Origin: Zizania palustris
Taxonomy: Eukaryota > Streptophyta > Magnoliopsida > Poales > Poaceae
Direction: 5' to 3'
Assembly: GCA_019279435.1 (NCBI GenBank)
Contig: JAAALK010000289.1
Coordinates: forward strand, 50,533,164 to 50,597,163
DNA: 64,000 nt
Of the stretch, positions 9,869 to 20,479 are shown piece by piece; within the stretch, counting starts at the first letter, position 1, and the number at the start of each line of letters is the position of its first letter. The position numbers and the translations under genes were made by a program. The notes beneath the pieces were generated by a model, which made no database searches, was not told the origin of the DNA, and saw nothing but the letters and a program-made list of their open reading frames with translations.

Positions 9869-12290
9869 ATTTCATAGCAATCAGAGCTAGGATGACAAAG
9901 TTATGGCCCGGAGAAGTTTCGGCCGTTGGAGGTCATCTTCAACCTCTAGCCGCCACGCCCTCCCCTGCCTTCTGGCCCGTGGGGCCTGCACGTCAGCGCG
10001 CCACGCAAGGCAGACGGCTCGAGCCCGCATGGCAGCGCCTGCAGCCTAGTGTTTGTGTGCTAGGCCTGGCCGCGCGCTCAGCGCCGCACCTTGGGCCGTT
10101 TCGGCCGACCCATCGTGAACAATGTCTTTTTTATTTTATTATATGAATTCCAGGAAATAAAACTGGGCCAGCCCAACAGCGATAAACAGTGCATTTTCTT
10201 TTTTCTAATTTCAGAATATAATTGCAACTTTAAAAATTTGTAGAAAAATCATTTCAACTCAGACAAATTCCATTCAAATTTCTATAAGTTTGAAAAAAAA
10301 TCTAAACTTTACATAAATAATATTTTAAAAATTTTTAAAAGATAAATAAAATCTCTAATTAATTATTAACTCTAAATTCACATTAAGGGTTGAAACCAAA
10401 GTTCCGGAGGGAAATGACTTCGATGACCCCGACTATTTCCCCGAGCAAGCCAAGTTGCTTTCCTTTGAACATGTTGATCCCAATTGATTTAAAATTAAAC
10501 TTGCTATATGCAAAATAGGACACACGCACACATACACTTTTCATTATGACATCGCCTGTGCGATTAAGTCAAGTAAAACCTAAAAGTTGTTACACCTAGC
10601 CTTCCTTGATGTTGTGCTTGTATGCCTTGATAACCTTGATGATGAATACAACTTGCCCTAGTAATATGGTAGGTTGTGTGAAATCAATATTCACTTTTAA
10701 AACATTATTTCATACTTGCAAATACTCATGCTCGATATGTGTGAAATGATGGAATGATTGCGTGGGGAATGAAAATTGGGATTTGCGAAAGTATTTTTGA
10801 AAGCGGTACAAGGTACCAAAAATGTTGGAAACAAAAATGGGAAAAATGAGGGATTTGTGAATGAAAGCTTGTTATGCGGAAAAGCGGCCTGTGTGGCGCG
10901 ATTTCACATAACATTAAGGACAGTCTTGGGGAGCGACATCTTGCACCACTATTGTGCAACCTGACGAGTATTATGGCTCTGCCCCTGGTTTTGCATTAGT
11001 AGGCTTGGGATGGACTGCTCCTGCGGAGGACGTGGAATCACGACGGGGTGCTCGGGGGAAAGTGAGTGTGCCCAGAAGTGGCGTTATGAGAAAAAGAGAT
11101 GATGGAGAGCACCTCGGATTCCTAAAGGAAAAAGAGGGTCCTGGACCCATGATCCTTGGTCGTAGACCCGTTCTGATAGCAGTGCGGTATCCTTAGTCCG
11201 CTCTGGATGAACCTTGTCACGGTTATCATCCTGTCGACGGGCAGTATGGATAACATGTGTCGTGAGGGTAAAGAGTACACCTTCAGCTGAAGTAAATCTG
11301 TTCGAACAGCCGTGCCCACGGTCATGGGCGCGTGCATTGATAAGTTTCCTTTGAGTAGTGTTGGGGTTGTGTTTTGAAAAGAAAATATGTTGGTGGGATG
11401 GAAAATGTTACCAGAGAACGCGTACATGGTGTTCGGCTAGCCTTAGTGGTTGGCAACGAACCTGTGTGTGTTCGGGAAGTCGAAAGGCTTCATAGAGTTA
11501 ATATGTAGAATTGGTCCGAGGCATAGTGATGAATGGTTTTAGTAAAATGGATGGTCAATTGTTGAGCCGAGAGGAGATACTAGGAGGGGTAGTCTCGCTC
11601 TACGGGCGAAACAATGTGACAGTATGTGAAGAGAAAAGCGTTCGGCGTTTGGGTTGGAATGTGAATGGGAAATTGACGGTGTTGAATGGGGATATGTGGT
11701 TAATCGTGGTTGAGATGTGAAGCAAAGTGTTTCTTGAAAAATGTCAGGTTTGCTTAGGAAAAGATTTGACCAAATTAATTTTCTCTTTCATAATCTCGAT
11801 TGAGGTTGAGAACCTCAATCCCAAAAATACACTTAGAATTTTCCTACATACTTATTAAAATAAACAATAAGCCCTCCTTGATCCCGAATGCATCTATATT
11901 ACATTCCGGAACTTGTTGAGTACTTTTTGTACTCACCCCCCCTCAACATCTCCAGTTTCTGAAGAACTCGAAGGAGAAAAACTACACAGGCAAGGAAGAT
12001 GTTGAAGAAGAAAAATATCATGAGAAGTAGGGTTTCGGGCCTAGTTCCCAAGTAGATCTAGAAAGATGTTGATTGTGCTTGATGTATGTTTGCTTCCGCT
12101 GTTCTTTGTAATGATTGTTGCCGTGAGGTATGCCTCATACGGCTTTTGTATATACTATTCTGTAATCATTTAAGTATGAATGTGATGGTCTACCGCTGAA
12201 TTGAATAAATATCAGGTATGATGTTATTTCGATTCAGTTAAGTAGCCCTCGTCTCGGTACGACAAAGTCCGTACGGGGCGGGGCGTTACA
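9869..12290 (+). repeat. truncated chromovirus-type LTR, plus strand
   Basis: This 2.4 kb segment matches, in inverse orientation, most of the LTR at 50257-53715: shared blocks include the GC-rich start (cggagaagtttcggccgttgg), an AT-rich middle, and an 80-codon reading frame at 10954-11196. It ends GGGGCGTTACA at 12290 and is not followed by a primer binding site, so it is a 3' LTR or a solo LTR. About 1 kb of its 5' end is missing where copia element 2 begins. The tail (12100-12290) differs from the other copy, so the two are subfamily relatives and not identical duplicates. Confidence 0.82.
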
Positions 12291-12889
12291 GGAGCCGATC
12301 ACCGTGCAAGCGCTGGATTCTGGATTTTTGCAGTTTTTCTGAGTTACACGGATCGACACGGCCCGATTATCTCAACGGAGCACTCGACACGGCTAAACCA
12401 CCTCCGTGTCGTGTCTAGGCTTGCTATTAGACTCACGGATGACCACGACACGGACTGTTTAGTAACCGTGCCAGGATGGCCAATTAGTAAATTGGTCGTG
12501 CCTCAACGAGTCCATGTCATGTCATACCGTGCCGCTCGTTTGAACACATATAGCTCTAGGGACTGCTGTTTGGCAACGATAGCGAGTTCGCTCAAATGAT
12601 GTTATGATCTGCCACAATGGCTTGTAACTCGACCCTATTGGCTCACTGGTGGGTTTAGTTCTCTGAATTGATAGCAGGCAGGGTAATGGTTGTAAGAGTA
12701 ACTCCAGCAAGACCCCTACTCAGGCCCTCAAACACATTTTTGAAAGCCTGTGAGAAAATCGAGATAGAAGGACTCTCAAAAAAGACCACTAGACCCTCAT
12801 CCCTAGTGGCCCCTATCTCGGCTCTCATCCACGCCACGTGGGCACATGCTCCCCGCACGTTGCTACTGCACATACGGGCTTCCCGCTTA
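12291..12889. other. intergenic, no gene seen
   Basis: Contains a stretch with repeated 'cgtgtcg/cacgg' words (12340-12540) and, from 12690, a CCCCTACTCAGGCCC segment. No coding signature was recognised. Confidence 0.5.
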
Positions 12890-13310
12890 TTTAAATTTGA
12901 ATATTTGTATTTGCATTTAAAAAATTGAATATTTAAATACAATAGATGATTATGTTCCTATTGTTTGATATGATAGATGATTATATTTCTATATATAAAT
13001 TTGAATATTTGTATTTGCATTTAAAAATTTGAATATTTAAATATAATAGATGAATATGTTTCTATTATTTAATATGATATATGATTATGTTCCTATATTT
13101 AAATTTGAATATTTGTATTTTCATTTAAAAATTTGAATATTTAAATATGATAGATGACTATGTTCCTATATTTAAATTTGAATATTTGTATTTGCATTTA
13201 AAAATTTGAATATTTGTATTTACATTTAAAAATTTGAATATTTAAATATGATAGATGATTATGCTCTTATATTTAAATCTGAATATTTGTATTACATTTA
13301 AAAATATAAA
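12890..13310. repeat. AT-rich imperfect tandem repeat
   Basis: About five units of roughly 70-105 bp, each built from 'aaatttgaatatttgtatttgcattt' followed by 'gatagatgattatgttcctat'-like words with small insertions. One unit holds a local duplication of its first half. No coding content. Confidence 0.82.
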
Positions 13311-14033
13311 TATAGTCATTCATTATTAAACAATAAATAATCTATTGTGTACTGCGTTTTTATACAATACATGTGTATAGTCTGTAAAAAAAGATAGAAA
13401 ATGAAAATATACTCTATTTTGTGAGCCACTAGTGGAGTGGAACCTAAAAAACATGTCTCTCAAAAGTAGTGGAGCACTTAAATCAAAAGGAATGAAACCC
13501 TCAAATCAAAAGTAGGAATCTTAATTTGAGGATTACTCTTGAAATTACTTTAAGAGAGACAAAGACAAAAGGCAGAATTGTATTTTTATATAGCAAACAT
13601 CATTAAAAATAGTTAAAACACACGTAGTAACAAATAATTAAGATTGTTACAGTTTTAGATTATATTAAATCGAAATCAAAGTTTTAAGGTGTGTTTTGTT
13701 GAGCTGCGGTTTAAAAAAATTATTGCGAGTCTTAATCCAGTGGAAAAGTTGTTGCTACGAATAAACATGAGAGGATGTGAAAGTTAGAATGAAAAACAAC
13801 TTTTCTAACTTTTAATAGCACAGTAGTCCATTTTTGTTAAGTCTGGACTTACAATCTACGAAAATTGCAAATTTCTCGGATTCTACAATTTATAAGCTAC
13901 AACTTTTAAAACTGGTTTGCTCTTCTAACTGAAAAACTGAAGCCAATACAGCCTAGTTACAATCCAAATGATCAATTTTTTCAATAAATAGAGTCCAGTA
14001 ATCAATCAATTTCCCCCCAAAATACACCTGTTT
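13311..14033. other. upstream region of the PPR gene
   Basis: AT-rich, no ORF of note. It ends with the presumed 5' leader of the PPR gene; no clear TATA box could be fixed. Confidence 0.45.
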
Positions 14034-15971
14034 ATGTCGGGCGACGCCATCCGGCGGCTCCTCCTCACCGGCGTCGGCTCCAGCAGCCGCCTCCCGCCCC
14101 TCTCCGTGAAGCTCCTCCACGCTCGCCTCCTCCGCCTCGACCTCCTCGCCCGCCTCTCCCCGCTCCTCCTCCGCGCCCTCTCCTCCTCCTCTCTGCATCT
14201 CCACGCGCTCCGCCTCCACTGTCTCCTCCCCAGCCCCTCCCACCTCACCTTCCCCCTCGCCCTCAAGTCGGCCTCCCGCCTCCCGGACCCTCTCAACGCG
14301 GGCGAGCAGCTCCACGCGAGCTCCCTCAAGCTCCCCTCACATTCAAACCCCCACGTCCTCACATCCCTCCTCAACCTCTATGCAAAATGCGGCCTTTTAC
14401 GCTACGCGCAGAGGGTGTTCGACGAAATGCCTCATCCCAACACCGTCTCATTTACAGCGCTCATCACCGCGTACATGGACGCTGGGTCCATCAAGGACGC
14501 CGTCCAAATCGCAAGGAATGTTTTTGCTAATGGCATGCGACCGGACAGCTTCACGGCCGTGCGCGTCCTGACGGCGTGTGCTCGTGTCGCAGATCTGGCT
14601 ACTGGGGAGACAGTTTGGAGGAAGGCAGAGCAGGAGGGAATTTCAGGGAACGTGTTCGTGGCCACTGCTGCGGTAGATTTGTATGTGAAGTGCGGGGAGA
14701 TGGCAAAGGCAAGGGAAGTGTTTGACAAGATGCAGGAGAAGGATGTAGTGGTTTGGGGCGCCATGGTTGGGGGTTATGCTTCCAACGGCCACCCACGAGA
14801 AGCTCTGGACCTCTTCCTTGCAATGCAGGCAGAGGGAATGAGGCCAGATTGCTACACAGTAGCTGGGGCACTATCGGCCTGCACAAGGTTGGGTGCACTG
14901 GATCTGGGACGGCAGGCAATGAGGATGGTGGACTGGGATGAGTTTCTTGACAATCCAGTCCTGGGGACTGCACTGATTGATATGTATTCCAAGTGCGGGA
15001 GCACATGCGAGGCATGGGCGGTGTTCCAGCAAATGAGGAAGAAGGACATTATTGTTTGGAATGCGATGGTCATGGGGCTTGGCATGACTGGTCATGAAAG
15101 GATTGCATTTGCCCTTGTTGGTCAGATGAAGAAGTCAGGCATGACACTGAATGACACTACTTTCATTTCCTTGCTCTGCTGTTGTATGCACACTGGCCTC
15201 GTTCAAGATGGGCGGCAGTATTTCCACGATATGACTAGGTTATACCGCATCAGCCCTAGGATTGAGCATTATGGTTGTATGGTTGACCTGCTTAGTCGGG
15301 CTGGATTGTTGCAGGAGGCTCATCAACTTATTGATGACATGCCAATGCAAGCAAATGCTGTTGTGTGGGGTGCACTTCTTGGTGGCTGTAAGATTTACCG
15401 AGATCCAGAGCTCGCTGAGCATGTATTGAAGCAGCTCATCCAGCTGGAGCCCTGGAATTCTGGGAACTATGTAATGCTCTCCAACATATACTCCAACAGT
15501 GGCAGATGGGAGGATGCTGCAAAGCTTAGATTGGACATGAAGGTAAAAGGGGTTAAGAAGGTCCGTGCATACAGCTGGGTAGAGTATGATGGTAAGGTCC
15601 ATGAGTTTTGTGTCGGAGACAAGTCACATCCTCTTGCAGATCAAATTTACAGAAAGCTCGATGAATTAGGATTGGAATTGAAAACCATGGGTTATGAACC
15701 AACAACCGAAGTGGTGATGTTCGATGTTGAAGATGAAGAGAAGGAGCACACACTAGTGCATCATAGTGAGAAACTAGCTATTGCGTTCAGCCTTCTTGTC
15801 ACTGGACCAGGGGAGACCATTAGGGTCACAAAGAACCTCAGAGTTTGTGGTGACTGTCACACTGCTATTAAACTCATGTCGAGGATAACTCAACGGGAGA
15901 TCATTGTTCGAGATAACAACCGATTTCATTGTTTTAGAGATGGTTCTTGCTCTTGCAATGAATATTGGTAG
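14034..15971 (+). CDS. pentatricopeptide repeat protein, PLS class with E and DYW domains
   Basis: Intact single-exon gene of 645 residues. PPR-DYW proteins bind specific RNA bases in chloroplasts or mitochondria and carry a cytidine deaminase-like DYW domain for C-to-U editing. PPR motifs are visible as repeated units such as VLTSLLNLYAKCGLLRYAQ, VATAAVDLYVKCGEMAKAR and GTALIDMYSKCGSTCEAW (about residues 100-400), followed by E-type motifs (about 415-510, including YVMLSNIYSNSGRWEDAAKL). The C-terminal domain shows the zinc/catalytic signature HSEKLA and CGDCH and ends NEYW instead of the usual DYW. The N-terminus is rich in Leu, Ser and Arg, which fits an organelle-targeting peptide. The ATG is the first in frame after an AT-rich leader, and codon use is GC-rich at the 5' end as in many grass genes. 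RNA target and organelle are unknown. No close ortholog name is claimed. Confidence 0.93.
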   Translation: MSGDAIRRLLLTGVGSSSRLPPLSVKLLHARLLRLDLLARLSPLLLRALSSSSLHLHALRLHCLLPSPSHLTFPLALKSASRLPDPLNAGEQLHASSLKLPSHSNPHVLTSLLNLYAKCGLLRYAQRVFDEMPHPNTVSFTALITAYMDAGSIKDAVQIARNVFANGMRPDSFTAVRVLTACARVADLATGETVWRKAEQEGISGNVFVATAAVDLYVKCGEMAKAREVFDKMQEKDVVVWGAMVGGYASNGHPREALDLFLAMQAEGMRPDCYTVAGALSACTRLGALDLGRQAMRMVDWDEFLDNPVLGTALIDMYSKCGSTCEAWAVFQQMRKKDIIVWNAMVMGLGMTGHERIAFALVGQMKKSGMTLNDTTFISLLCCCMHTGLVQDGRQYFHDMTRLYRISPRIEHYGCMVDLLSRAGLLQEAHQLIDDMPMQANAVVWGALLGGCKIYRDPELAEHVLKQLIQLEPWNSGNYVMLSNIYSNSGRWEDAAKLRLDMKVKGVKKVRAYSWVEYDGKVHEFCVGDKSHPLADQIYRKLDELGLELKTMGYEPTTEVVMFDVEDEEKEHTLVHHSEKLAIAFSLLVTGPGETIRVTKNLRVCGDCHTAIKLMSRITQREIIVRDNNRFHCFRDGSCSCNEYW

Positions 15972-16475
15972 AAAATCATAGGTTAATTGCATCAAAAGAC
16001 TTTCTGACCCATGCTGTTTTGTAGAATTACTGTTGATTTTTCTGTCTGCTTAACCCATATGAATATTGATTTTGCTCTGTGTTCTTTAGCTGACACGTAT
16101 CTTGAAACATTGAAACGAATGATTTGATAAAAAAAAATGCCAGTTCTTCAAGTACTGGGGGTATTAATTTTGCTATGTTCTTGAGCGGATTATACGCGCA
16201 TAAAAAACTTTAATATGTGAGTTTGAGGCTTGATTATTGGCTGTAGAGGATAACATACACCATTCTTGTTGCTAATGTCTTTGATACTTGACCACATTTT
16301 TGGAATTAATGTTACTAACCACAATTTCTCAGGTTTACCATTGCAGAACAGACTCGTGGATAAAGTATCTGGATCATCAAAATCAAACATTTTGGATAAC
16401 TTGTATGCTCGAGATGGCTACTAAACATGCACAAGAGAAATAACGAGGGAGGGAGGGAGGGAAGGAGGGATATGG
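15972..16475. other. 3' flank of PPR gene with GGGA microsatellite
   Basis: No ORF of interest. A short (GGGA)n-type purine run lies at about 16446-16470. A polyadenylation site was not assigned. Confidence 0.5.
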
Positions 16476-16741
16476 TTGGGCTAAGTTGAATTTTTTAAAA
16501 TATTTTTTTTGAAAAAAATTCAAATGTGTATAGTTGTTTCAAAAAATTGCAAAAATTGGTATTAGTCGGCACATGATGGGCTGACCAGTGGCTGCCACAT
16601 TAGCATTGTTCGGTCGATGATTGGCCAAATCATGTTGACGTGGTCTTGTTCTGCCGACAGGTATTTATTTTTGAATTTTTTTGAATCAGCTATACACGAT
16701 TGTTTTTTTAAAAAAATATTATTTAAAAAAATTGGGCTAAG
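16476..16741. mobile_element. Mutator-like MITE with 10-bp target duplication
   Basis: The direct repeat TTGGGCTAAG occurs at 16476-16485 and 16732-16741. Between them the two ends form long imperfect terminal inverted repeats of about 100 bp: AT-rich runs, then 'gtgtatagttg' against 'gtgtatagctg', then 'gtcggca' on both sides. There is no coding capacity. A 9-10 bp duplication plus long TIRs points to a Mutator-type (MULE) non-autonomous element; the superfamily call is inference. Confidence 0.8.
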
Positions 16742-17093
16742 TAAAAGTTCTAGAGAGCAAGAAGAGAGGGTATTTTCATAGAAGGATGATGGGTCATATA
16801 GGACTTTGGAGGAGATTGTGAAATATTTCCTGTCAGTCAACACGGTCTTATTGTTGTCTATTGTCATGATTTCTTTGTATTTTTTCAAGCTCACAATTCT
16901 ACTAAGGTATTCTTATGAATATAGTATGAAATTAGTCGTTTAAGAGCTTCTGAACCCATGCTGCCATGGTTTGTGAACCATGAACAATGCAAACCTCAGT
17001 ACACGCATTAAATTTTGTTATCATGTTGAAGGCTTTAGATATTTTGGGTGCTCTTTAGTTCTTAGGAATTATGCTGATTAAAGTATTCGCCTA
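16742..17093. other. intergenic, no gene seen
   Basis: AT-rich, with no reading frame or repeat that I could classify. Confidence 0.4.
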
Positions 17094-17267
17094 TGTTGTA
17101 CAGATACGTTGTGATACGGATACAATGATACATAGTTTTCAAAAAACATGAATACAATGATACAACAATCTAGAATAAAAATGAAGATAAAAAATGATCC
17201 TTACTCAACAGATCAGATAGAAGAGTGGTTTAGTGTTAGTGGTACTAGCGGTGGCCAACGACTTGAC
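17094..17267 (+). repeat. inferred left piece of a Tat-like LTR (split by the CACTA)
   Basis: TGTTGTA at 17094 is the inverse of TACAACA at 34415-34421, the LTR end in front of a primer-binding-like site. The CACTA transposon with TGA duplications separates the two pieces. Without it the LTR would be about 870 bp. The right end is well supported; this left end rests on the 7-bp inverted match alone. Confidence 0.45.
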
Positions 17268-17279
17268 ACTAGAACAATC

Positions 17280-17756
17280 CAGGCAACTTCCGTCGGCCAA
17301 AGCCGACGGAAGTTAGCTTTTTCTCGACAGAAGAAGCTAACTTTCGCCGGCAAAAGGATAACTTCTGTCGGCATTTGGCCGACGGAAGCGGGTAGACGGA
17401 AGTTAGCTAATTTTCGTCGGCTTCACGTGGCCGACGGAAGTTAGCGCCGAACTCTGCCATGTCAGCTGAGGCGCGCTAACTTCCATCGGCCAGCCTGGCC
17501 GACGGAAGTTAGCCTTTCTGCCCACGTGGCCGAAAGCAGCTAACTTCCGTCGGCTATGGTCAAAGCCGACGGAAGTTAGCTGCTTTCGGCCACGTGGGCA
17601 GAAAGGCTAACTTCCGTCGGCCAGGCTGGCCGATGGAAGTTAGCGCGCCTCAGCTGACATGGCAGAGTTCGGCGCTAACTTCCGTCGGCCACGTGAAGCC
17701 GACGAAAATTAGCTAACTTCCGTCTACCCGCTTCCGTCGGCCGACGGAAGTTAGCT
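17280..17756. repeat. CACTA left subterminal repeats with large palindrome
   Basis: Copies of the TAACTTCCGTCGGC motif in alternating orientation. Positions 17377-17742 form an almost perfect palindrome: two arms of about 180 bp around a short centre near 17560, each including the non-motif spacers 'gaactctgccatgtcagctgag' and 'ctttctgcccacgtggccg'. It could fold into a very long hairpin. Confidence 0.9.
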
Positions 17757-18060
17757 GGTATTTTTTTGTTTTTCCTGGTTCCCCTACTCACACTCACATC
17801 CAACCACAATTTATATCACATTCACATATAACATCCAAAATCACATTCAAACTTCACATATAACATCCAAAATCAATCTCACATCCAAATTCACATCCAA
17901 ACTTCACACATCACATCCAAAATCACATAACACAACTGAATTCACATCGAAAGTCACAGTACACATCTGAATTAACATATACTATCCAAATTCACATACA
18001 AAGTCACATAACACATCGAGAGCCACATACAAAGTCACATTTATCCATATACTCACGCCC
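17757..18060. repeat. CACAT-rich simple repeat
   Basis: About 300 bp of degenerate 'aaattcacatccaa' units between the subterminal palindrome and the last TNPA exon; no ORF. Confidence 0.7.
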
Positions 18061-20372
18061 ACATTTGGGTCGTGGGCGCCGCCGCTGCCTTCCGCTTCAT
18101 CCACATTTGCCCCGGAGGCTCCATCCTAACCAGACGTATAGAAACTCTGAAGAAATAGATAAAATTAGAGAACGAACTCAACTACCCTTCTAAACGCTAA
18201 CTTAAGTATCTCAAGTAACGACATGTCAGGAGGTACCTCAAGTGATGTAGGAGGTAGTGGTGGTGGCGAGGGAGGTAGTGGTTGAAACAAGGACATGTCA
18301 AATCCACCATGTTGCTGGGCTAGTTGCTACACATGTTGTAATGTAATTAGTTAGTTCTAAACCTATTTCTGAATACTTTTTAACTGCAACACTGTAAACT
18401 AAACTTACTTGGATCATGCCTGCTGTTGTGCTAAGCAGGCGATATAGTAATCTTGTTGTTGCCTACTGTGCTCGTCACGCCGCCTCATTTCCTCCCTCGG
18501 CTGAACCACCTCCGGGTTTGCTTCTGAGTGACGACGGCTGGAGCCAACCCCGACGGAGCTCTGCGACAACTGAGATGACTTCTGAGCTCTCACTGCTCTC
18601 GAGTCAATAACTCCATTGAACATGGAGTAACTGCAACATTGAATGAGTTAGTTACCATCACAATACCATACACAAAACATTGATAAAAACACTGTCTCAC
18701 CGTCCATAGTTTTTCCACCTTCGCTGGAGTACACGACCATTTGGTCGATAGGTTCTCTCCGCCAATCATAGTCCTCTCCATGGAGTCGAACCATGTGTTC
18801 ACCATACTGCACCTGCAAAAAACAACATGTCCGATTAGACGGAGAAAAATGAAATTATGCAAACTCTTAACATTGCTAACATCTCACCAAATAGTCCGTG
18901 GCTTCTGGCTACACAAGACATCTGGCTGTGTAGGATCGCTTCCTTTGTGACCAGAAGCATACACCTCTATGTCACTTGGCACGTTGCCAGATTTAGCTTC
19001 ATGTACAGTAGAAATAAGTTAGTCACATTACAATGTATCTATAGATAGAGAGTGACAGAAGGAGGTCTTACCATGCGTTTAGCATGGCAAATATGTCCAT
19101 CAGCACCATATCTGTGCTTCGAATCCATCCCACGACATTATCTTTTCTACTCGGAAGTCTTCTTGAATGCAGCTGAAGACCAAATCTTGCAGAATTCGAA
19201 ATATGCATCCTCGCGGTTTGCAAACCACGGAATCCTCACATGAACAGAGATGCTATTTGTATTATATGACAACAAATCTCAACAATCGAAGATTTAAAAA
19301 GTTAGAATTGTTTACCGAACGGTATTGTTCTTCAGTCAAGTATATTGTGGATGCACCCGTCGCCTTGCTCATTTGTTGCCCTAGCTTCTCCTTGTAGTAA
19401 GCATTGTTCGCTTGAATGCAGGCATACGAAATAGCATCCTTCACCACCTTGTGTGCATTATTGTTGAAGACTTGAAGGGCATGATTATGGTGATTGCCGA
19501 CTTCTGGCAAGCAAAAGCGTAACTGCAAAAGTCATGATTAGTAAAGTGCTGTAACTCGAAAAGCTTTGTGTTAAAACTAAAAGAAGATTGAAAAAACACA
19601 TACAGAAGTCATGAGACACTGCCCCCTAAGCAGTTCCGTGGCGCCCGTCAGGAGCAAACCGGTACTGGTCCCATATCTGGCATAGAACCCGCTCACCGGT
19701 CGGCATTGTCAGCACCCCTAGGTAGTGCGGACAACACAGGTTACCCAATATCTGGTTAACCTGCCTGACCCTCGAAGTGCCGTCAAACCGAGAGTCAATC
19801 CAAGATCTAGAAATACATAATAAATAAAGTCAGTTTACTAAAAGAAATTTTTTGAAAAAAGCAAAACAACAGAAGAGTATTAGACTTACCCGTCACCTAC
19901 AGGCGTAATCTCGATCTTGGCTCCACCGGAAGAGACTACTGGTGGGGCGACCAGGTGGCTCGTCCTGAAAGATACTGAGGACCCGGAAGCCTCAACCCCC
20001 TCCTCCTGACCCGCACCCTCCGGGTCATCCCTCTCCTGCCCCCACCCACTGGATCATCCTCATGACCCGCACTCTCCAAGTGTTCTTCCTCATACAAAAT
20101 AGTATTGAAACAATTAGTAATAGTTTATAACTAGCATAAAAATCAATCTGAAAGTTACCTCATCATCCAGTTAAAATGCAATAGGCCGACCAATTAATGT
20201 CGGATCTATGCATCTCAGGAGTTGCTCTTGACGACGTTTGTTTGAAGAAGAGGAACTACCCTGGAATAGGGTGTCCTCCTGAGTCATCGGTGTACTCGCC
20301 AGAGTACTCGTCGATGTACTCCCCAAGCGGAAGAGTTTCCTCGTGACACTCTTCACCTTTTTTGACATCCTG
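18060..20372 (-). pseudogene. TNPA/Ptta-type CACTA transposase accessory gene, decayed
   Basis: Minus-strand exon-like pieces: a start segment MSKKVKSVTRKLFRLGS near 20370 with Ser-rich and DPTLIGRP motifs; GGAKIEITPVGDG near 19900; VRQVNQILGNLCCPHYLG near 19750; HNHALQVFNNNAHKVVKDAI near 19480; IPWFANREDAYFEFCKIWSS near 19210 followed by HRYGADGHICHAKRM; and a Gln-rich coiled tail with DEHSRQQQDYYIACLAQQQA near 18450. This order matches the plant Ptta/En/Spm transposase family (TNPA), which binds subterminal motifs and helps bring the ends together. Exons are separated by plausible introns but stops and frame changes occur, and exact splice sites were not all resolved. Confidence 0.75.
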
Positions 20373-20479
20373 TTCAAAACAAGCACAAACGAGCATTTAT
20401 TAGTAAAGAAGGTTTGAACATATGAAAAAACATGTAATATGAAGTATATTACATATGCATGTATGAAAACAATTACTTA

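Noticed and set aside
12697..13549. Possible MITE with GAGTAAYTCC-like ends around the AT-rich array
   Set aside because: The inverted ends match over only about 10 bp and no convincing target duplication was found.
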